A stretch of DNA of 51,291 bases from Anaerolineales bacterium (GTDB lineage Bacteria; Chloroflexota; Anaerolineae; Anaerolineales; UBA6663). Each line of letters starts with the position of its first letter. Position 1 is the first letter of the stretch. A model generated the notes under the pieces. The model was not told where the DNA came from. It made no database searches and saw nothing but the letters and a program-made list of their open reading frames with translations. Where the stretch lies: the NCBI GenBank assembly GCA_016789175.1, contig JAEURK010000064.1, forward strand, positions 1 to 51,291, in the 5' to 3' direction. Positions 9,518-18,469 of the stretch are shown here, piece after piece. A program made the position numbers and the translations under genes.

Positions 9518-11704
9518 TCAGTCCTGCTCTCCGCGCCAGCCCGTGCCCATCAGCCATTCGCGCCGGTGCTCGACGCTGCGGCCCATGAGGAGCTCGAGCG
9601 TTTTCTGCATCGCCTTGGCGTCGTCGGCCGTGACCTTGAGCTCATGGGCATGGCGGGCGAAATCGTCGCGCGTGAGCGCCTCCGAACGACCGCTGATCGA
9701 GTCCGGCGGCAGCGCCAGCGCGGTCTCGTTGAGTTGCTCGGCATTCATCTCGCCCAGACCCTTGTAGCGCTGGACGTGGACGCTGCTCATGCCGCCGAGC
9801 TTGTTGACGTAGGCATCGCGCTCGTTCTCGGTGTAGGCGTAGCGCGGCTCGCCCTTCTTGGGCTTGACCTGATAGAGCGGCGGGCGCGAGACGTACAGCC
9901 GGCCGGCCTTGATCAGCTCGGGGCGCAGCTTCCAGAACATCGTGATCAACAGACAAACGATATGCGCACCGTCGTCGTCGGCGTCGGCCATCAGCGAGAC
10001 GCGGCCGTAGCGCATCTGCTCGGGGTCGAAGGTCTCGCCCTTGTCGTCGATGCCGCCGATCGCGCGCAGGATCGTGGCGATCTCGGCGCTCTTGAGGATG
10101 TCGACCAGCTTGCGGTCCCAGACGTTGTCGATCTTTCCGCGCAGAGCCAGGATGGCCTGGTGCGTGGCCGTGCGGCCCTGCTTGGCCGAGCCACCGGCCG
10201 AGTCGCCTTCGACCAGGAAAAGCGCGGTGTGCTCGACCGGCACAAGCGGTTGCCCGTTGCGGCGCTGGATGTCGGCCAGCTTCTTGATCGTCAGCTCCGA
10301 GCCGGCATCGTCGAGCCCCCCGCCACGGCTGATCACGGCCTGGCGCGCCAGCTGCGCGGCCTCGCGGCCGTGCGAGCTCGCCAACGCCTGGTTGACGATC
10401 AGCTTACCGACCGGGATGTTCTTGTTCAGGTACCCCTGCATGGCCTCGTAGACTGTGCTCATCACGGGGCCGTAGATCTCGGGGCTGTTGAGCGCATCCT
10501 TGGTCTGGCCCTGGAACTGCGGCGTCCAGGTCATCTCGATCGCGATCACGCTGGTCAGACCGAGCAGCACGTCGTCGGAGCGCAGATCTTCCTTCTTGAT
10601 CAGCTTCTTGTCGTCGGCGAAGGCTTTGACCGCCTTCATCAAGCCGGTCTGGAAACCCTGAACGTGCTTGCCGCCCTGCGCGGTCGGGATGTTGTTGACA
10701 AACGACTCGAGATGGGTCATGTCGCCCGCATATTGCAGGGCGATATGGATGCGCAGCTTCTGCTGGGCATCGTTGATCTCGAGCTCGAGCTCTTTCTCGA
10801 TCTCGATCGGCTTGTGCAGCGGCTCCTCGCCGTCGTTGAGCCAGCTCAGGTAACCCAGCAGGCCCTTGTCGGATTCGAAGGTCTCGGTCTCGCCGCCGGT
10901 GCGCTTGTCCGTGAATTTGAACTTGACCCCGGCGTTGAGGAAAGACGCCTGGCGCAGCCGCATGCGCAGCCGCTCGGCATCCCACGGCACGGCTGCGTCC
11001 TTGATCCACTCCATCGCCTTGGCGTCGAAGTAACCGCGCTCAGGGAGAAAGGACACCGACGTGCCGGTATGCGTGTCTCTGTAGGCCTTGAACTTGACCG
11101 GTTTGCCCTTGACCAGCACCTTCGTCGCCATCTGATTCTTGTCGAGCTCGATGGAGAAGTGCTCGCTGATCTCGGCGATCTGGCCCTCAGCGTCGTAGAC
11201 CTCGACCGGCGTGATCTTGTCGCCACCCTGCTCGAAGCGCTGGACGAAGCGCAGGCCGTGGCGGCGGACGGTGACCTCGAGCCAGGCCGAGAGCGCGTTG
11301 CAGGCCTTGGTGCCGATGCCGTGCATGCCGCCCGAGCTGGAGTAGGCCGAGGCGCCCTTCTTCGGGTCGCGCTCTTTGTCCTTGAACTTGCCGCCGGCGT
11401 GCAGGGCCGTGAACAGCAGGGTCAGCGCCGAGCGGTTCGAGTCGGACTTCCACTCGATCGGGATGCCGCGGCCCTGGTCGACAACCGTCGCGCTGCCGTC
11501 CTTCTCGAGCACGATCTCGATCTGCTTGCCGAAGCCGGCCACGGCCTCGTCGATCGAGTTCGAGATGATCTCCCACAGGATGTGGTGCAGGCCGTGTTCG
11601 CGGGCGTCGCCCACGTACATGCCCGGGTTGGCGCGGACGGCGCGGCTCCAGTTGAGCTGCTCGACGTCGGCGCCGGAGTAGGCGTGTTTGATGGCAGTCG
11701 TCAC
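9518..11704 (-). CDS. parE: DNA topoisomerase IV subunit B (ParE/GyrB family)
   Basis: The ATPase subunit of the type IIA topoisomerase, 728 aa. The GHKL ATPase domain shows [11 protein letters not shown] (Glu45 as likely general base), DQGRGIP and GGMHGIGTK. The TOPRIM domain shows [13 protein letters not shown] and the metal motif [16 protein letters not shown] lies near the C-terminus. A GTG start at 11704 is chosen because GAGG lies five bases upstream and the protein then begins just before the ATPase fold; the frame is open to 11950 but has no ATG or ribosome binding site that fits. It is the first gene of the parE-parC operon. Gyrase B is the alternative name. Confidence 0.88.
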   Translation of the reverse strand: MTTAIKHAYSGADVEQLNWSRAVRANPGMYVGDAREHGLHHILWEIISNSIDEAVAGFGKQIEIVLEKDGSATVVDQGRGIPIEWKSDSNRSALTLLFTALHAGGKFKDKERDPKKGASAYSSSGGMHGIGTKACNALSAWLEVTVRRHGLRFVQRFEQGGDKITPVEVYDAEGQIAEISEHFSIELDKNQMATKVLVKGKPVKFKAYRDTHTGTSVSFLPERGYFDAKAMEWIKDAAVPWDAERLRMRLRQASFLNAGVKFKFTDKRTGGETETFESDKGLLGYLSWLNDGEEPLHKPIEIEKELELEINDAQQKLRIHIALQYAGDMTHLESFVNNIPTAQGGKHVQGFQTGLMKAVKAFADDKKLIKKEDLRSDDVLLGLTSVIAIEMTWTPQFQGQTKDALNSPEIYGPVMSTVYEAMQGYLNKNIPVGKLIVNQALASSHGREAAQLARQAVISRGGGLDDAGSELTIKKLADIQRRNGQPLVPVEHTALFLVEGDSAGGSAKQGRTATHQAILALRGKIDNVWDRKLVDILKSAEIATILRAIGGIDDKGETFDPEQMRYGRVSLMADADDDGAHIVCLLITMFWKLRPELIKAGRLYVSRPPLYQVKPKKGEPRYAYTENERDAYVNKLGGMSSVHVQRYKGLGEMNAEQLNETALALPPDSISGRSEALTRDDFARHAHELKVTADDAKAMQKTLELLMGRSVEHRREWLMGTGWRGEQD

Positions 11705-12050
11705 ACTCACCTCACATAATTGGGTTCGGCGAAAAGCGCAGCGCCCAGGGATTCGGAACGCCCCGCCGCACACAGGCCCCGTCGTTTGGGCCGGTCTCTC
11801 GGGGTGGCCGAGCCATCGCGCTTGCGCGATAGTGTACTTCCTGGGGCAAGCCCTTGATTTTAGTGAACCGCCCTGGTTTCGCAAGCGCCCGACCCGCCAG
11901 GGCTGGCGCTTGCTATTAGAACAAAAGTTCTGTATTCTGTAAAGGGTCATTCAGACGGCGAGCGCAGGGGTGTGCCCGGGGCCGGAGCGGCGCTCCGATC
12001 CAGGGCACACCCCTGTGCTCGCCGTGAAAGTCTAGCCGGGGGGCAGTGCC
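11705..12050. other. Divergent intergenic region parE / 68-aa gene
   Basis: These 346 bases should hold the promoters of parE (minus) and of the small membrane protein gene (plus). I could not fix a -35/-10 pair with confidence. The striking element is the nested palindrome at 11955-12025. Confidence 0.6.
11955..12025. repeat. 23-bp inverted repeat enclosing a second hairpin
   Basis: Arms 11955-11977 and 12003-12025 match over 23 bases with one G/T-type mismatch. The enclosed segment has its own 6-bp hairpin (11983-11988 with 11992-11997). It lies 250 bases upstream of parE and 26 bases before a plus-strand gene. It could be a leader structure, a cruciform or a palindromic repeat element. 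Confidence 0.85.
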
Positions 12051-12257
12051 ATGGGTCAGAAATCAAAGGACGCGCCGGAAGGCAAAAACCAACACGAGCT
12101 CGAGGTCAGCCTGACGGTGCAGAAGCGTCTGACCTCGTTTCGAGGCCGCCTGCCCTCCAAGTGGTTGCTGGTGCTGGCCCTGATCGTCCTCGCGCGCCTC
12201 CTGCCGGAGCTGTGGCAGGTAGTGCAGTCGGTGTGGGCCCTGGTGGGCTGGCCCTGA
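12051..12257 (+). CDS. Small single-pass membrane protein (68 aa)
   Basis: A 68-aa protein with a charged N-terminal half (about 1-37) and a hydrophobic helix at about 38-55, followed by a short amphipathic tail ending in GWP. The basic residues before the helix predict a cytoplasmic N-terminus. A GGGGG run eight bases before the ATG is a plausible ribosome binding site. It converges with the next gene with only one base between the stop codons. No family is recognised and the function is unknown. Confidence 0.5.
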   Translation: MGQKSKDAPEGKNQHELEVSLTVQKRLTSFRGRLPSKWLLVLALIVLARLLPELWQVVQSVWALVGWP

Positions 12258-12258
12258 T

Positions 12259-13182
12259 TCAGACGAAGATCAGCGCCGGCGCGAGGACCGCCGTCGGCCC
12301 GGCCAGGTGCGACTCGCCCGGATCGAAGCTCACGTTTGGATTGGCCGCCTGTTCCTTCAGGAATCCTTCTACATAGTCGGATCGCAGGAGCCCCGATCCC
12401 AGGTCGCTCGAGAGGCTCAGCGACTGACCGGCAGGAACGAGCCGAACCACCTTCCCGACCACTGTGACAACCCGGTGGAACATATCCGCCAGCTGCAGAC
12501 GATCCACGCAAACCGATCGCAGCCTGACCACCAGGCTGGGTGCCGTCGACGTACCACCCCGCAGCACCGCCTGGATCAGCGCCGACCGGCGCAACTCGCC
12601 GCCGAAAAGGTCCCGAAATCGTTCGGCCGCCGACTGGCGCCCCAATTTACGCCGACGCGTGAAGGCGGTCTCGCCTGTGGGAGACCACGACAACTCCTGT
12701 TCCTCCAGGATATCGGCCATGTGTTGGGCCAAACACGCGGCTTCCAGGTAGTCGACCAGTCGCCCCAAGAAGCCGGCGCCTAGCGTGCCTGTGGCCTCGA
12801 TCAGCGCGTCGGGCGGGATTGACATCAGGTCTGCCCCCTGTTCTGGTCGAAACAATCGGCTGGGCTCCGAGCGCAACCGCTCGTAGACCCTCAGGGCGAA
12901 TTGGGAATCGAGAACGGGCCGGTTCTCCGGGCGGGGAGCGGCGCCATCAAGATCCAGGTAGGCCCGAATCAGGTCAGCCAACGTAGGCACGATCGATTCG
13001 ACGGAACCTGTCACCCGGGCGGGCAGCCCCAACGGCTCGGTCGACGCGTGATCCGTCGCGGCCACCAGGCCGGTGGCCAGCGACATCAACAGCGGGACGT
13101 CGGCGTAGATCGGGTGCGGCAGCATCTCGTCCACGGGCGACCGGCGCGGCGGTTCACCCTTTTCCCCCTTCGACGAGTTCAC
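12259..13182 (-). CDS. Hypothetical protein, 307 aa (possibly DUF6414-like)
   Basis: A soluble protein I do not recognise with certainty. The opening HPIYADVPLLMSL, together with a mixed alpha/beta body and a C-terminal beta-rich part, is loosely like DUF6414 proteins, but this is a weak impression. There is no signal peptide or membrane helix. The gene starts with GTG at 13182 and lacks a clear ribosome binding site. An internal ATG at 13125 just before HPIYADV, or a GTG nine bases upstream of it, could be the true start. It is divergent from the YbaK-type gene. Confidence 0.6.
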   Translation of the reverse strand: MNSSKGEKGEPPRRSPVDEMLPHPIYADVPLLMSLATGLVAATDHASTEPLGLPARVTGSVESIVPTLADLIRAYLDLDGAAPRPENRPVLDSQFALRVYERLRSEPSRLFRPEQGADLMSIPPDALIEATGTLGAGFLGRLVDYLEAACLAQHMADILEEQELSWSPTGETAFTRRRKLGRQSAAERFRDLFGGELRRSALIQAVLRGGTSTAPSLVVRLRSVCVDRLQLADMFHRVVTVVGKVVRLVPAGQSLSLSSDLGSGLLRSDYVEGFLKEQAANPNVSFDPGESHLAGPTAVLAPALIFV

Positions 13183-13385
13183 GTGAACGGCAGTGGCCCC
13201 ATGGTAGGCCGAGCTGAAACGCGCCGATGTGCGGGTTTGTGCGGCGCCCGCGTTCCGATCGCCCGTCAGTTGGGTCGAACGTCACTACTGCTCGGGCGGA
13301 CTTTGTGCTACGGTGAAGGACGCCTTCTGATCACCCATGCGCCGATCAGGGGGGACGGCGCCCTGCCTCAAGGGAGGACGTCTCC

Positions 13386-13871
13386 ATGAAAACCTGTCTG
13401 GAGCGGATCCAAAGCCTGGCCCACCAGGCGGGCGTGCCGATTGAGACCCAGCACCATCGCGAGGTCTACACCATGCAACAGGTCGCTGCCGAGTTGCATG
13501 AAAAGGGCGCGCACGTGGCCAAGGTGGTGATCGCCGAGGCCGATGGCGAACTGGTGATGCTCGTCGTGGCAGCGCCGGCTCACGTCGACTTCGAACGCGT
13601 CGCAGCCGCGCTCGGCGCGCAGCACGTCATCCCCGTCCCCGAGAGCCAGTTTCGCGATCGCTTCCCGGATTGCGCAACCGGCGCCATGCCACCCTTTGGC
13701 AAGTTCTACGATATGCGCACCCTCATCGACCTGGGCCTGGCGCATACAGACGCCATTGTCTTCCAGGCCGGCAGCCACCGCGAGACCGTGAAGATGGCGA
13801 CTGCCGACTATCTCAGATTGGCTCTGCCCGAGATCGGCACTTTCGTCTTCGCGCCACTCCACGTCGCGTGA
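13386..13871 (+). CDS. YbaK/EbsC-type aminoacyl-tRNA deacylase
   Basis: A 161-aa protein of the YbaK/ProX editing superfamily, whose members hydrolyse mischarged aminoacyl-tRNAs such as Cys- or Ala-tRNAPro. Family features are the early VAAELHEKGAHVAKVV stretch, including the conserved lysine of the pocket, the GAMPPFG loop at about residue 99 and the late FQAGSHRETVKM segment. GGGAGG nine bases upstream supports the start. The substrate tRNA cannot be assigned. The baeRF gene follows on the same strand 86 bases later. Confidence 0.85.
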   Translation: MKTCLERIQSLAHQAGVPIETQHHREVYTMQQVAAELHEKGAHVAKVVIAEADGELVMLVVAAPAHVDFERVAAALGAQHVIPVPESQFRDRFPDCATGAMPPFGKFYDMRTLIDLGLAHTDAIVFQAGSHRETVKMATADYLRLALPEIGTFVFAPLHVA

Positions 13872-13957
13872 CGGGTTGTGGCCCGCACAGAAAGGAGCCT
13901 TCAACCCGCCGCGCGTTTCACTGCTCGTCAGGCGCACTCAGCCGTTCAGGAGAACGT

Positions 13958-15124
13958 ATGCAACGCCTATCCCTCGACGATGTTCGTTTACTCTTGGCCT
14001 CCGCGCCGGATCCGGGCGTTTCGCTCTACGCGCCCAACGGACGCACCGGCACCCAAAGCTCCGAGAACCGCACGCAACTGCGGAACCAGCTTCGCGCCGC
14101 CGAAGGCCCCCTGGCCGCGGCCGGTCTGGACGAGGAGGCCCGCACCGCTCTGCTCGCACCCGTCTCGGCTCTGGTCGACGACATCGGGTTCTGGCGCCAG
14201 CCACCCGCCGGCCTGGCGATCTTCCTCGGCCAAAGCACCGTCCGGGTCATTGAGATCGACGCCCCGGTGGATCGACAGGTGTTCGTCGGCAATCGCTTCC
14301 ATGTCAAACCGCTGTGGCCGATCGTCACCGATCGGTTGACGTTCTTTGTGCTTGCGCTGAGCCAGAAGGCTGCGCGGTTGTACCGCGGGGATGAACGCGG
14401 TCTGGAGGAAGTCGAGACGGAGATGCTGCCGATGAGCCTCGATGCGACGTTGCGCACCGACGTCGCGCCCAGCGCCCAGATCCGCCTGCGCAGCGCGGGC
14501 TCGATCGGCGTGGGCGGGCGACGCGGCGCCGTGGTGCACTATGGCGCCGCCTCGAACGAGGAACCGCTGCGCGACGAGCAACTCCACTTCTGTCAGCGGG
14601 TCGATGCCGCTGTGACGACGCAGATCCCTGCTGAGCGCCCGCCGCTCGTCCTGGCCGGGGTGCGCTTCCTGCTGGATCTCTATCGTCAGGTCAGCCACTA
14701 CCCGGGCCTGGTGGACGCCGCGATCGACGGCAACGTTGACCGTTGGGATACGACCGCGCTGCATGCCGCGGCCTGGGAGCGTCTCACTCCGGAGCGCGGG
14801 GCCCAACGCCTGACGGCCCTGGCCGAGATCGATCGCTTGGCCCACACCGGGCGCGTGACGACCGATCTACGCAAGATCCTGCCGGCCGCCCGACAGGGCC
14901 GCGTCGCCCGCCTGTTTGTCGCGCTCGATCGAGCCGTCTGGGGCCACTTCGACGTCGAGACGCTGGCCGTGCATTTCAACGGCGAACCGCCCCGGCCGGT
15001 CCTCGATGATGACCTGCTCGACGTGGCAGCCGGAGAGGCCTGGACGACGGGCGGCGATGTGCACGCCCTGCCCCAGGGCCTGATGCCCGGCAAGGCGCTG
15101 TGCGCGGCCGTCCTGCGGTTCTAA
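13958..15124 (+). CDS. baeRF (bacterial eRF1-like) family protein
   Basis: A 388-aa soluble protein matching the bacterial/archaeal eRF1-like (baeRF) families. An N-terminal helical segment (about 1-75) is followed by FLGQSTVRVIEI, the eRF1-like middle domain with FFVLALSQKAARLYRG (about 125-145), and a C-terminal L7Ae/pelota-like part ending in ALCAAVLRF. Such proteins were proposed from sequence to act on stalled ribosomes or peptidyl-tRNA; none is well characterised biochemically to my knowledge. AGGAG five to six bases before the ATG fixes the start; the longer upstream frame overlaps the deacylase gene. It may share a transcript with that gene, linking two tRNA/translation quality-control functions. 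Confidence 0.72.
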   Translation: MQRLSLDDVRLLLASAPDPGVSLYAPNGRTGTQSSENRTQLRNQLRAAEGPLAAAGLDEEARTALLAPVSALVDDIGFWRQPPAGLAIFLGQSTVRVIEIDAPVDRQVFVGNRFHVKPLWPIVTDRLTFFVLALSQKAARLYRGDERGLEEVETEMLPMSLDATLRTDVAPSAQIRLRSAGSIGVGGRRGAVVHYGAASNEEPLRDEQLHFCQRVDAAVTTQIPAERPPLVLAGVRFLLDLYRQVSHYPGLVDAAIDGNVDRWDTTALHAAAWERLTPERGAQRLTALAEIDRLAHTGRVTTDLRKILPAARQGRVARLFVALDRAVWGHFDVETLAVHFNGEPPRPVLDDDLLDVAAGEAWTTGGDVHALPQGLMPGKALCAAVLRF

Positions 15125-15136
15125 ATCTCCCCCCGC

Positions 15137-15184
15137 AACAAAAGACGGGCCATCCGATCTCGATCGGATGGCCCGTCTTTTGTT
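15137..15184. terminator. Bidirectional rho-independent terminator
   Basis: Arms 15137-15159 and 15162-15184 are perfect 23-base complements, with an A-run on the left flank and a T-run on the right. It serves the convergent baeRF gene (ends 15124) and helicase gene (ends 15207). Confidence 0.95.
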
Positions 15185-15206
15185 TCCGCGCAGGGCGCGC
15201 AGCGGG

Positions 15207-16664
15207 CTAGCGCCCCGTGGACGAACGGCGCGAGCTGCGGTACTGCCAGCGCGACGGTTTGTTGCTGGAGGCAGCCGCCGGCGCGTGGCTCGCGCCCGGG
15301 TTGGCCGTCGGCCGATTGTCGCCCGGGCGGCGCTCCGCTGACGCGCTCGGCCTGGCCGTCGGCTGGCTGCTGCGATTGCTCGGCGCAGCCGGCCGGTCAG
15401 TGACGTGGGCCGGTCGGCCGGTCGGCGACTCGCGCCGGTCGGTGTGCCCCTCGTTCCGGCGCATCGGCGCACCGCGTCCGCCACCCCGGCGGAAGCCGCC
15501 CTGGGCCGGCGCATTGCCGGCGGGCTCGCGCGGCGGCGGGGCTGCGGCGTAGTCGAAACCGGCCAGCGTCTGGCGCGGGATGCGCTGCCCCATGATCTTC
15601 TCGAGTGCGCGCACCATCCCATCATCCTCGGAGGTCAGCAGCGTGAAAGCGTCGCCCGTGCGCTGCGCGCGACCGGTGCGGCCGATGCGGTGGATGTAGG
15701 CGTCGGCGGTATCGGGCATGTCGTAGTTGATTACGTGCGAGATGCTCTCGACGTCAAGGCCGCGGGCGGCGATATCGGTGGCCACCATGATCTGGTACGC
15801 CCCGCCCTTGAAGCCGTTGAGCGCCGCCTGGCGCTGACTCTGGCTGCGGTTGCTGTGCAGGCTGGTGACCTTGTAGCCGTCCCGCGCGATCTGCTGCGCC
15901 AGCCGTTGGGCGCGGTGCTTGGTGCGGGTGAAGATCAGGACCGAATCGGTGCTGGTTTGCTTGAGCAATTCGAGCAGCAGGCCGGTCTTGAGATGCGCCG
16001 CCACCGGGAAGAGCGCATGGGTGACGGTGTGCGCAGGCTTCGCCAGGTCGACGGCGATGCGCTCCGGGCGATGCAGGGTCTGGCCGGCCAGCTCTTCCAC
16101 CTCACGCGGGAACGTGGCCGAGAAGAGCATGGTCTGTCGGCGGGTCGACAGGTGTTTGAGGATCTTGCGCACCGAGGGCAGAAAGCCCATGTCGAACATG
16201 CGGTCCGCCTCATCGAGCACCAGCACTTCGATCGCGGTCAGCTTGGCGTAGCGCTGGTCGATCAGGTCGAGCAAACGGCCGGGGCAGACCACCAGCACTT
16301 CGACCCCGTCGCGCAGGGCCCGGACCTGTGGCGCCTGCCCGACACCGCCATAGATGGTCGCGCTGCGCAGCGAGGTGCCGACGGCCAGCGCCTTGAACGT
16401 GTCGTTGATTTGCTCAGCCAGTTCGCGGGTGGGCGTGATGATGAGCGCGCGGGTCTGGTTGCGCGGGCCGGTCAGCAGCCGCTGCAGGATCGGCAGGACG
16501 AACGCGGCCGTCTTGCCGGTGCCGGTCTGGGCGGTTCCGATCAGGTCGCGTCCGGCGAGCGCCACTGGGATGGCGGCCTTCTGAATGGGCGTCGGCTCGG
16601 TATAGCCGGCGCGGGCGATGCTCGTCATCAGACGGGCATCGAGTTCAAACGATTTGAAACTCAC
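15207..16664 (-). CDS. DEAD-box ATP-dependent RNA helicase (RhlE/DeaD type)
   Basis: A 485-aa RNA helicase. In order it has the F-x-Q motif (PTPIQKAAIP, 24-33), Walker A AQTGTGKT (45-52), PTRELAEQI, CPGRLLDL, VLDEADRMFDMGF (DEAD box), SAT, ARGLD and HRIGRTGRA. A disordered basic tail of about 110 residues rich in Arg, Gly, Pro and Ser follows, a usual RNA-binding extension in RhlE-like helicases. A GTG start at 16664 is preferred because AGGA lies five bases before it; a TTG at 16688 would add eight residues. The leader is long (a candidate -10 lies near 16750), as is common for cold-inducible helicases. Confidence 0.9.
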   Translation of the reverse strand: MSFKSFELDARLMTSIARAGYTEPTPIQKAAIPVALAGRDLIGTAQTGTGKTAAFVLPILQRLLTGPRNQTRALIITPTRELAEQINDTFKALAVGTSLRSATIYGGVGQAPQVRALRDGVEVLVVCPGRLLDLIDQRYAKLTAIEVLVLDEADRMFDMGFLPSVRKILKHLSTRRQTMLFSATFPREVEELAGQTLHRPERIAVDLAKPAHTVTHALFPVAAHLKTGLLLELLKQTSTDSVLIFTRTKHRAQRLAQQIARDGYKVTSLHSNRSQSQRQAALNGFKGGAYQIMVATDIAARGLDVESISHVINYDMPDTADAYIHRIGRTGRAQRTGDAFTLLTSEDDGMVRALEKIMGQRIPRQTLAGFDYAAAPPPREPAGNAPAQGGFRRGGGRGAPMRRNEGHTDRRESPTGRPAHVTDRPAAPSNRSSQPTARPSASAERRPGDNRPTANPGASHAPAAASSNKPSRWQYRSSRRSSTGR

Positions 16665-17114
16665 AACGGTCCTATCTTCAGAAGTCAAAGGGAACTCACG
16701 CGGAGGACGTTCTCAACGGAAAGACACACCAGGACTGCTGAGCTTGCGGGTATTAACCTATTAAGTGTACCACGACAGCTTTCGTCCGGGAATGGGGACG
16801 TCATACGGTGTCAGGGCCAACGAATCTGAAGTGAAACAGCCGCGTTTAGCGAAGTATTTCGCGAATTGATGTGACAGCTCAGCCAGCAGGCAGCTGGGCC
16901 AAAAACAGGGTGGTGCTGTTGGCAAACCCGCCAGCACGGCCAGGTGCGGTTGATCGACCGATACCGGGAATGGCCGGATGTCGCCGCCCTCAGGGGCACC
17001 CGGTCTGGGTTTGCCAACAGCATCGGCTCGTGCAAGCACACGTCCTACGGAGGCGAAGGGCGTAGAACAAGCCCGCAATTGACATTTGACAGGTTCCGTG
17101 AGACACCATTGGCC
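16665..17114. other. Long intergenic region with structured core
   Basis: These 450 bases separate the divergent helicase and HhH-DUF1801 genes. A minus-strand TAATAC (16750-16755) is a possible helicase -10, giving a leader of roughly 80 bases. Tandem TTGACA-like words lie around 17079-17092 on the plus strand. The middle holds the inverted repeat at 16914-17022. Frames running through it look like shadows. Confidence 0.5.
16914..17022. repeat. 16-bp inverted repeat enclosing 77 bases
   Basis: TGCTGTTGGCAAACCC at 16914-16929 is repeated as its exact reverse complement at 17007-17022. The 77 enclosed bases are GC-rich and could fold further. It could be the base stem of a structured RNA or the ends of a tiny mobile element. 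No protein family explains it. Confidence 0.8.
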
Positions 17115-17783
17115 ATGGCATCCACACCGCGTCCCCCACTCACGGACCTGCAATCGATCAAGATCAGCCAGCCCGCGCAGCGCGCCCTGGCCGCCGCTGG
17201 GATCAAGACGCTGGCGCAGCTGGCGAAGCGCACGGAAGCCGACCTGCTCGCGCTACACGGCGTTGGCCCGAAGGCCATCACCATCCTGAAGCCGATCCTG
17301 AAGACCAAGGGCCTGACCTTCAAGGCCGACAAGCGGGCCGCTCAACCGGCCTCGTTAGCCAAGGCAAAACCGGCTCCGATCAAGAAGGCCGTCCGGCCGG
17401 CTGCAGCGTCGGTCGGCAGCAGCGCCGCCGGCCAGCAGATCGACGCCCACATCGCGGCCTTGGGCGACTGGCGCGGGAAGATCGTGGCTCAGTTCCGTCA
17501 GGTGGTGCTCTCGGCCGTGCCCGGCGTCGCCGAGGACTGGAAATGGGGCACGCCGGTGTGGGCACTCAAAGGCAATGTCGTCGCCGCCGGCACGTTCAAG
17601 GACCACGTCAAACTCAACTTCTTCAAGGGTGCGGCACTGAGCGATCCCAAGGGCCTGTTCAACGCCGGGCTGGAAGCCAAAGGCAGCCGGGGCATCGATC
17701 TACACGAGGGAGACAAACTTGATGTGGCCGGTCTCAAAGACCTGATCCGAGCGGCAGCCGCACTCAACGGCGGCCAGTCGTAA
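17115..17783 (+). CDS. HhH domain - DUF1801 protein
   Basis: A 222-aa soluble protein joining two parts. Residues about 10-65 form a helix-hairpin-helix module (KTLAQLAKRTEADLLALHGV followed by GPKAI), as used for non-specific DNA binding. After an Ala/Pro/Lys linker, residues about 108-218 are a DUF1801 domain (WRGKIVAQFRQVVLSAVPG, WGTPVWALKGN, HVKLNFFKGA). DUF1801 proteins are small beta-rich proteins of unknown function. The start at 17115 gives the complete HhH module; the frame is open further upstream but into repeat-bearing DNA. The next gene, 80 bases later, also carries DUF-type domains of this kind. Confidence 0.78.
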   Translation: MASTPRPPLTDLQSIKISQPAQRALAAAGIKTLAQLAKRTEADLLALHGVGPKAITILKPILKTKGLTFKADKRAAQPASLAKAKPAPIKKAVRPAAASVGSSAAGQQIDAHIAALGDWRGKIVAQFRQVVLSAVPGVAEDWKWGTPVWALKGNVVAAGTFKDHVKLNFFKGAALSDPKGLFNAGLEAKGSRGIDLHEGDKLDVAGLKDLIRAAAALNGGQS

Positions 17784-17863
17784 GCGCCGGGCCGCAACGC
17801 ATCCGCGTTTATTCGCACGGCGATCTCCGGCCATTCCGGGCATCGTCAACCCAAAGGCATCTC

Positions 17864-18442
17864 ATGTCCGAAAAAAGTGAGCGCGACCAGAAGATCTTCC
17901 AGTCGTATCTTGACAACATCCAGGCCAAGACCGGCAAAACGCCCAGCGACTTCAAGGCCTTGGCCAAAAAACAGGGCCTGACCCAACACGGCGAGCTGGT
18001 AACGTGGCTCAAGACCGAGTTTGGGTTGGGGCATGGCCACGCCAACGCACTCGTGCACGTGATCAAGTCGGCGGGGGAAGCCGGGTCGGCCAAAGTCGGC
18101 GACCCGTTGGCGGCGCACTTCTCAGGAGCCAAGGCCGGCTGGCGCAAGACGTACGACGCCCTGGCCGCCAAGGTGAAGAAATTCGGCAGCGATGTCGAGC
18201 TCGCACCGAACCGAACGTACATCAACCTGGTGCGCGGCACCAAGAAGTTTGGGATCGTCCAGGTGTCATCGGCCGAGCGCCTTGACCTCGGCCTCAAACT
18301 CAAAGGTGTCGCCCCGACCGGACGCTTTGAGGCAGCCGGCTCCTGGAACGCCATGGTGACGCATCGCGTGCGCATCACGGACGCCAAGCAGATCGACAAA
18401 GAGCTGGTGGCCTGGCTCGAGCGCGCGTACCAGGCGGCCTAG
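17864..18442 (+). CDS. DUF4287/DUF5655 domain protein
   Basis: A 192-aa soluble protein. The N-terminal half (about 10-70) matches DUF4287, with the IFQSYLDNIQAKTGK opening and a GLGHGHANALVHV segment. The C-terminal half (about 85-190) matches DUF5655, with YDALAAKVKKFG and a late WLERAY. Both domains are uncharacterised, and this fused arrangement is common. AAAGG is a modest ribosome binding site. It sits just downstream of the HhH-DUF1801 gene and is probably cotranscribed with it. Confidence 0.82.
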   Translation: MSEKSERDQKIFQSYLDNIQAKTGKTPSDFKALAKKQGLTQHGELVTWLKTEFGLGHGHANALVHVIKSAGEAGSAKVGDPLAAHFSGAKAGWRKTYDALAAKVKKFGSDVELAPNRTYINLVRGTKKFGIVQVSSAERLDLGLKLKGVAPTGRFEAAGSWNAMVTHRVRITDAKQIDKELVAWLERAYQAA

Positions 18443-18469
18443 CAGCGATCGACCGCCCGCACGAAAGGA

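Noticed and set aside
6975-9767. A 930-codon open frame on the plus strand across the parC gene
   Set aside because: It is the antisense shadow of parC and lacks any recognisable domain; its His/Asp/Arg-rich composition is typical of a complementary frame in GC-rich DNA.
6888-11704. Gyrase A/B rather than topoisomerase IV
   Set aside because: Not fully excluded, but the degenerate GyrA box and the ParC-like HPHGDxS region with parE-parC adjacency favour topoisomerase IV.
9491-11719. A 742-codon open frame on the plus strand across parE
   Set aside because: Antisense shadow of the well-supported parE gene, without domains or a ribosome binding site.
11853-11866. A second copy of the LacI operator (GATTTTAGTGAAC)
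   Set aside because: Only one half-site resembles TTTTAGTA and there is no complementary half; probably chance.
15405-16829. A 474-codon plus-strand frame opposite the helicase gene
   Set aside because: Shadow of the DEAD-box gene; no family features.
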